A program made the position numbers and the translations under genes. Below, one piece after another: positions 41,601-44,194 of a stretch of DNA of 44,194 nt (position 1 is its first letter; each line of letters begins with the position of its first letter). Origin of the DNA: Selenomonadaceae bacterium (GTDB taxonomy: Bacteria > Bacillota > Negativicutes > Selenomonadales > Selenomonadaceae). The DNA lies in contig JAFRSO010000046.1 of assembly GCA_017427545.1 (NCBI GenBank), positions 1 to 44,194 of the forward strand, read 5' to 3'. Under the pieces are notes generated by a model. It was not told the origin of the DNA, ran no database searches, and saw only the letters and a list, made by a program, of their open reading frames with translations.

Positions 41601-44194
41601 ATATCGTTATCGACAATGGGGCAAATGCAAGGTTGGCGACGCTGGCTTACAACTCCAACGAATCAACCTACGCATTGACGGCAATCGGCTCCAACAAAGT
41701 CACGACGATTCAACTTCCCACAGCCAATATCACACTCACTGCCAATTTTGAGACGACAATCACGACGGGTACGGGAACTTACACTATCGGCGGCAAGGAA
41801 TATACCGGCAGTAATTTAACGATAGAATCTGCCTCCGAAACTGATTCGGCACTTTTGGACGGGACAGTTTCTATTGCTACGACAAAATCAGTCAAGCCGA
41901 CAATCAGCGACGCAATTACGAGTACGAGTGGCACAATCACTGCGACGGCTGAAAATGGCGTATGGCAGACGGTAGGTTCACTTGATGAGGGCGACAAGTT
42001 CGAGATTAGCGGCGTGGCGTATGAAGTCCTTGGCAATAACACCTTGCGCAGAGTAACGTCCGACGGAGCAATCACGATTTACAACGGTAAAATCAGCGAC
42101 GACAAGACTTTGAGTTTCAGCGACATAACGGCGGGCACCTATAGCGCAATGGTTATGCTCAATGAAAGCAATCAGCTGGATTTGACGACGAATCTTAATA
42201 TCACGTCAACGATTGTGGTAGGTTATGGCGACCCGACTACGCGCATTGCTCAACTAAGCTACAACACGGCTACGGGTTATACACTTGCCACAACTGATGA
42301 CGGCAACATTGACAAACTGACAGCGGTACTTTTGGGCGACGCGGTTAAGACTTTCAACACGGCGATAGATACCACTGTGCTGACTAAATATGATTCGGCG
42401 ACGATAACTTATCTGATTAACAATAAAACCTTTGCGGCACTTAGTGAGTTGACGATTGCCACGGGTGAAGATTCTGCGATATTGACTGGCGGTAAGGTTG
42501 ACATTGCGCAGGGTTTTGAAGTCACGACGCGGCGCACTTCCACCACTGAAACTATCAGCTCTACTGCGGGCGATATGGCGGTTGAAGTCAATGCCACTGC
42601 CGCAACCGTCACAATCAGCGAGCTTGATTCGGGCGACAGCTTCACACTCGACGGCACAACTGCTTACACCATGACGGCAATAGGTTTGGTAAGCGGTACC
42701 AGACTCAACAGCACGGTTACCGATTCGGTGAACACTTCGGATTTGGGCTTGAGGGGCAAGTCGTGGAAGACGATTTTTGCGGTAAGTGACGACGCCTTGA
42801 CGATCAGCGGCACTGATGATACTACCGAAGTTGTGGTTGCCGATGTCAGCGGCGATGTTGCCAAAAAATACGGTTCATTGACGACGACTTCGACGACTGC
42901 CACTTTGACGCAATCTGATACCGATTCCGATTTGGACAGCATAACGGTTAGTGGCGTGAAGGCTACGATGTCAACTAAGGCGTCCAGTGCTACAATCACG
43001 GCGGGCAATGCGACCTTCAAAGTCACTGCTACGCGGAATTTCACGGTTGACGATACCACCTCCAATCCGACGCTTAGTAATGTGACTGCGATTAACCTTA
43101 GCAGCGGCACGATTAATGCTCCGACCAATATTCCGATAACTGCGGGCGGCAAGACTATCACTGCTACTTCAGGGGATATGACGGTTGATGTTACCAGCGG
43201 CAAGGTTACGATTAATGGTCTTGATAATAATGAAACGTTCACGGCTGATGATATTACCTATCGGAAAGTTGCGGCGGGACTCCTCGACGTAACTAATCAG
43301 AAGTTGATAGCGGGCGTAGGTGATTCATATGATTTCAGCGGCGAATCTAAGAGAATTATTGCGGCCACTGACGGTATCTTGGATTTAACTTCTGAAACCT
43401 CAAGTGCTGATGTTTATGATAGCTTGACTGCTCCGACGACTAAGCTGGCGACGTTGACTGTCAATAATGGCAAGTCTACCCTCAATAAAACTGCCGACGG
43501 TATCACTGATGTTAATATTGCAAGTGGTGCTGACTTGACGATTGACTTTGCCGCTAAGGTTAACGGTTCAGGCACGCTGACTGTCAACGATAAATCTTAC
43601 ACGGGAAGTAATTTAATCATTGATTCTACTGCAACTGATTCGACGTTATACAGTGGCACTGCTACCATTGCTAAGGACGCTTCAATCACCACGACCGGTA
43701 ATGATACCTTGACTTCCACTAATGGTACGGTTACTGCAAATGTCACGGCGGGCAAGGTCTCTTCTATCTCGGCTATTGATGTCAATGATAGTTTCACGTT
43801 GGGAACTACCACTTACACGCGGACTGCTATCGGATTGATTGACGGCACTAACCTCAATCCCAATATCACTGATTCGGCTGATGTGGCGAATTTAACTGGT
43901 AATGACTGGAAGGCGATTCTGCAGATTGACGGCAACTTGACCATTGATAGCACTACGGGCAATGATTTATATATGGTGAACATTCCGACCGATAAAGCTA
44001 ATGCTGTCAAATATGGCACTCTGACCAAATCGGGAACTGCCGCAACCTTGACGCAAGATAATGAAGATTCCGCGCTGACGAGCATAACGGTTGACGGAGT
44101 AGCTGCCACCCTGCCGACCACTGCCACTAGTGCGACGATTAATGCCGGCAATGCGACCTTCAAAGTCACTGCCTCGAATAAATTCACGGTTGAC
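35651..44194 (+). CDS. Giant beta-rich repeat protein with FTFDLQLFS N-terminal tag; 3' end outside window
   Basis: One reading frame is open from ATG 35651 (AAAGGAG upstream) to the last base, 2848 codons with no stop. The product starts MKDFTFDLQLFSGDD, the tag shared with the genes at 389 and 13658, and has no Sec signal peptide. Behind it the sequence is rich in Thr, Ser, Gly, Asp and Ala. A unit of about 205 residues recurs, each with a core like ITFGDLDSGESFNVGDVTYTL, then GLL-x-x-D, a N-x-NWY segment, YGTLTK-x-x-x-TYTLTK, and SSATFTV. Cores lie near residues 566, 850, 1070, 1272, 1480, 1687, 1908, 2103, 2317, 2516 and 2700. Repeats diverge strongly, so the expansion is old. It is probably a cell-surface or extracellular filamentous protein; I know no named family for it. 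Confidence 0.85.
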   Translation, partial: MKDFTFDLQLFSGDDTTIEITASTPRTFTEADTYTIQIGEKTYEITCTEGTTISTNSSGDVIIDGGNVSSTSTDIPFALKSGGTGTFTFGGTNAARTFKIDDKTYTITLNSGSTTISTNDDGDVVVDGGNIKSVRSDGKHVQFTLNSGTYTTNTTEAKNASIDDSIIYLGDATNKVKFDANFKLNNSDSYYPAGTTKVTVTKNISSESTSYGVTVLTNLSAGQTTHSRTKIGNGEYCYTGKSNGKTFSLTLDSEGYTYFNFTGQAPNGYKSLLASAKVKDFIFYFGTFFVPTGSSLIAFQYKDNDLYLSNLSYGNNFATSNEYEVNNYDLTYTVGDGIVMAQKTGSDVVKYWSTPGYYNEEVFDASTYVLWSDLNYDNSSANLSSLLSATDGTLTIKQDVLNSMKKQEQDAMFIVKDAKKIIDTGEEFNVETIQKKTYGTLTRTSDTSCEVKYSDNQLALTGIEIEDGLTVKIASHFTGIPIKYTASSVESNFTNLDSDNSYTVLSLAGGAISIGGSTNIALDVGSIRTNQEAQTIAAGTYSVSGYNYTGLYDDGITVYKSGDEAYVGDVESLEAFTVGDKSYRKTSFGLLETSKDSEPPYGNIYKVFNSSVSGDIIQETDKAIAIKLSALDDENKKYRIIVPQESVSSSGTDTIKVLEIGGTNTINSAVFDSETNPQYAFAQLDTIATGGYILNTVETSGTLSDAVDLISLSSGANSTSIHSALTSGVQIYTSTAKSTGNYAKFQVTATNADYVVVSSDTNRTPTISGASKITLLDGTIAPSTGLKIAVGSNEFSFTSSTATTGKLAVAYDETTDTATVTAYLGDKFTLYEKDFSVTAGDHITFALSGSELTISDLNSGDAFTYNGYTYTVGSSSFVREKGSTIGLWSKDSRTVESVTFTDMTTESNWDSLVTISSATEDLTVPPAGFESSIRSAIIISKNDDTYGSTYGQIQLKDNGVYTLTKTTSDLGTLQSIIIPGSSTSLSLGSSDFTGATYTANGSTFKLEDDSTAGYQVTLSGGLAGVDGVSKATLTAGSLHAADSVTTYYVNSKAVNSADEVVLIATGTGSISSVGVGENFSINSTPYTLTKVGFMKSDSLLRGNNTPDQNINTFNLADENGDWVSLAAASNVTINSASPELFIVNDTSNPSSIYAELSTTTGGYSLTHNTTWNTANKITIDTTTVTLSSGFKGASISGSQSGANFVVGNLSGTIFTVTDNDAISGGLSLSGLQNITLSSGLVAPSSLKTIVAGSGNQTISNAQDISVSVNGSAITFGDLNKGETFTVGDTAYSLKTGLGLLTEDKYWKANPDPLDNNATVTLAELNNASNWYNIAAVDSAKNLSVPSATSSTTWIVMSNDRNTRYGSITGSDSSYTLTKGSDDTAWNSANTIIIDDKTVTISNAFEGASIKGVKSSATFTVDDSNATYVVTDSAAASITGANTINQSAGTIALFDSAQTINANSKAIHNVSGLINVSVTSSEITFGDLDSGESFNVGDVTYTLRDLGRFQRSDGKLWSGDAIEGSITASALNTDSNWYTLIAAPSGKLEITSSVTVPAYIVDNINNPTKIYGTLTKSGDTYTLTKDSAATDALSSITLNTDAQPVTFSSDYANIPMTAGENQFTVTEATGNFTVTYSTVPSVSTAATALTLTTGSLTGNPNQTITANSIPIVVGNNSNVNVTYSTAAGVTVDDLSAGESVTINGTTYAMTTGSLSVNVKGSGTSSETTVKGITKDDEFKIGSVKYIYTTAGLGKTDENKTTISYIIKQDVAFTEGDLTLDVLQATDEATWLAVSQVTNGNVVINSDLEKSVILINSLTAPTINYGQAVRESEGVYTLTEYDTSTNPELNTIKQELPSKITVDGVSVTIDDNFKAIPITATNATGIIVNDSDGIRRTITGTINQFVGSTMNFTPASGDNFTINGTEYEMGASAVGLINVTDSDIWTDATTTEFVLPSSSGNWTNMLRANESNILDLSAQAPTNGDNIVIDNGANARLATLAYNSNESTYALTAIGSNKVTTIQLPTANITLTANFETTITTGTGTYTIGGKEYTGSNLTIESASETDSALLDGTVSIATTKSVKPTISDAITSTSGTITATAENGVWQTVGSLDEGDKFEISGVAYEVLGNNTLRRVTSDGAITIYNGKISDDKTLSFSDITAGTYSAMVMLNESNQLDLTTNLNITSTIVVGYGDPTTRIAQLSYNTATGYTLATTDDGNIDKLTAVLLGDAVKTFNTAIDTTVLTKYDSATITYLINNKTFAALSELTIATGEDSAILTGGKVDIAQGFEVTTRRTSTTETISSTAGDMAVEVNATAATVTISELDSGDSFTLDGTTAYTMTAIGLVSGTRLNSTVTDSVNTSDLGLRGKSWKTIFAVSDDALTISGTDDTTEVVVADVSGDVAKKYGSLTTTSTTATLTQSDTDSDLDSITVSGVKATMSTKASSATITAGNATFKVTATRNFTVDDTTSNPTLSNVTAINLSSGTINAPTNIPITAGGKTITATSGDMTVDVTSGKVTINGLDNNETFTADDITYRKVAAGLLDVTNQKLIAGVGDSYDFSGESKRIIAATDGILDLTSETSSADVYDSLTAPTTKLATLTVNNGKSTLNKTADGITDVNIASGADLTIDFAAKVNGSGTLTVNDKSYTGSNLIIDSTATDSTLYSGTATIAKDASITTTGNDTLTSTNGTVTANVTAGKVSSISAIDVNDSFTLGTTTYTRTAIGLIDGTNLNPNITDSADVANLTGNDWKAILQIDGNLTIDSTTGNDLYMVNIPTDKANAVKYGTLTKSGTAATLTQDNEDSALTSITVDGVAATLPTTATSATINAGNATFKVTASNKFTVD

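Noticed and set aside
36812..43242. Several minus-strand ORFs of 70-190 residues over the right-hand giant gene
   Set aside because: The plus-strand frame is open for 2848 codons with repeating motifs; the minus-strand ORFs follow from low stop density in this codon usage.

Overview
The window looks like a chromosomal segment of a diderm Firmicute of the Negativicutes (Selenomonas-like). Three things point there. A porin carries an N-terminal S-layer-homology domain in front of a beta-barrel that ends in Phe (7222-8502). The membrane delta and beta subunits of a Na+-pumping methylmalonyl-CoA-type decarboxylase are present (33990-35503), and there is a MeaB-type GTPase. This placement is inferred from gene content; no rRNA or other taxonomic marker is in the window.

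Layout. 1-389: the start of a large minus-strand gene whose product is a short motif followed by about 55 Asp-Thr dipeptides, preceded by a promoter and a structured leader. 745-6852 (minus): a YgbA-like Cys-rich protein, ruvB, fmt, a small exported Cys protein, a fused LigB-like/AMMECR1 protein, a zinc-ribbon protein and meaB. 7222-13556 (plus): SLH porin, exported SGNH hydrolase, larB, a MATE transporter, ribD and a C39-like cysteine-peptidase candidate. 13658-18379 (plus): a giant RTX-type calcium-binding repeat protein. 18187-27369 (minus): a four-gene cassette (HAD, StiP/PELOTA, PRTase-TRSP, CitE-like lyase) recalling the nucleoside-metabolite module known from tellurite-resistance (Ter) loci, then gatA, a frameshifted acetolactate decarboxylase, gatC and mreDCB. 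27733-35503: galE, a Cof-type phosphatase, a glycosyltransferase, a LysE exporter, a Uma2 protein, nagA and the two decarboxylase membrane subunits. 35651 to the right edge: another giant repetitive protein, at least 2848 residues, still open at the window end.

Two themes run through the segment. First, the three giant proteins share an N-terminal signature, consensus [DK][ED][FI]xF[DS]LQxFS, and none has a recognisable Sec signal peptide. The bodies behind it are unrelated: poly-DT, RTX, and a beta-rich repeat of about 205 residues. This looks like a portable N-terminal tag and may mark an undescribed surface or export system. Second, nearly every intergenic gap holds a mosaic palindrome built from 7-8-base units (TAGGAAC, AGGGAAC, AGGGATT, TTAGGAG, GGTTAATA, AGCTAAC, GCATTRCGC). 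These usually stop just short of the Shine-Dalgarno sequence of the next gene, often supply stop codons, and have entered three coding regions in frame.

The housekeeping genes are ordinary. The unusual parts are the giant-protein family, the palindromes, the standalone PRTase cassette, and the split acetolactate decarboxylase between gatC and gatA.
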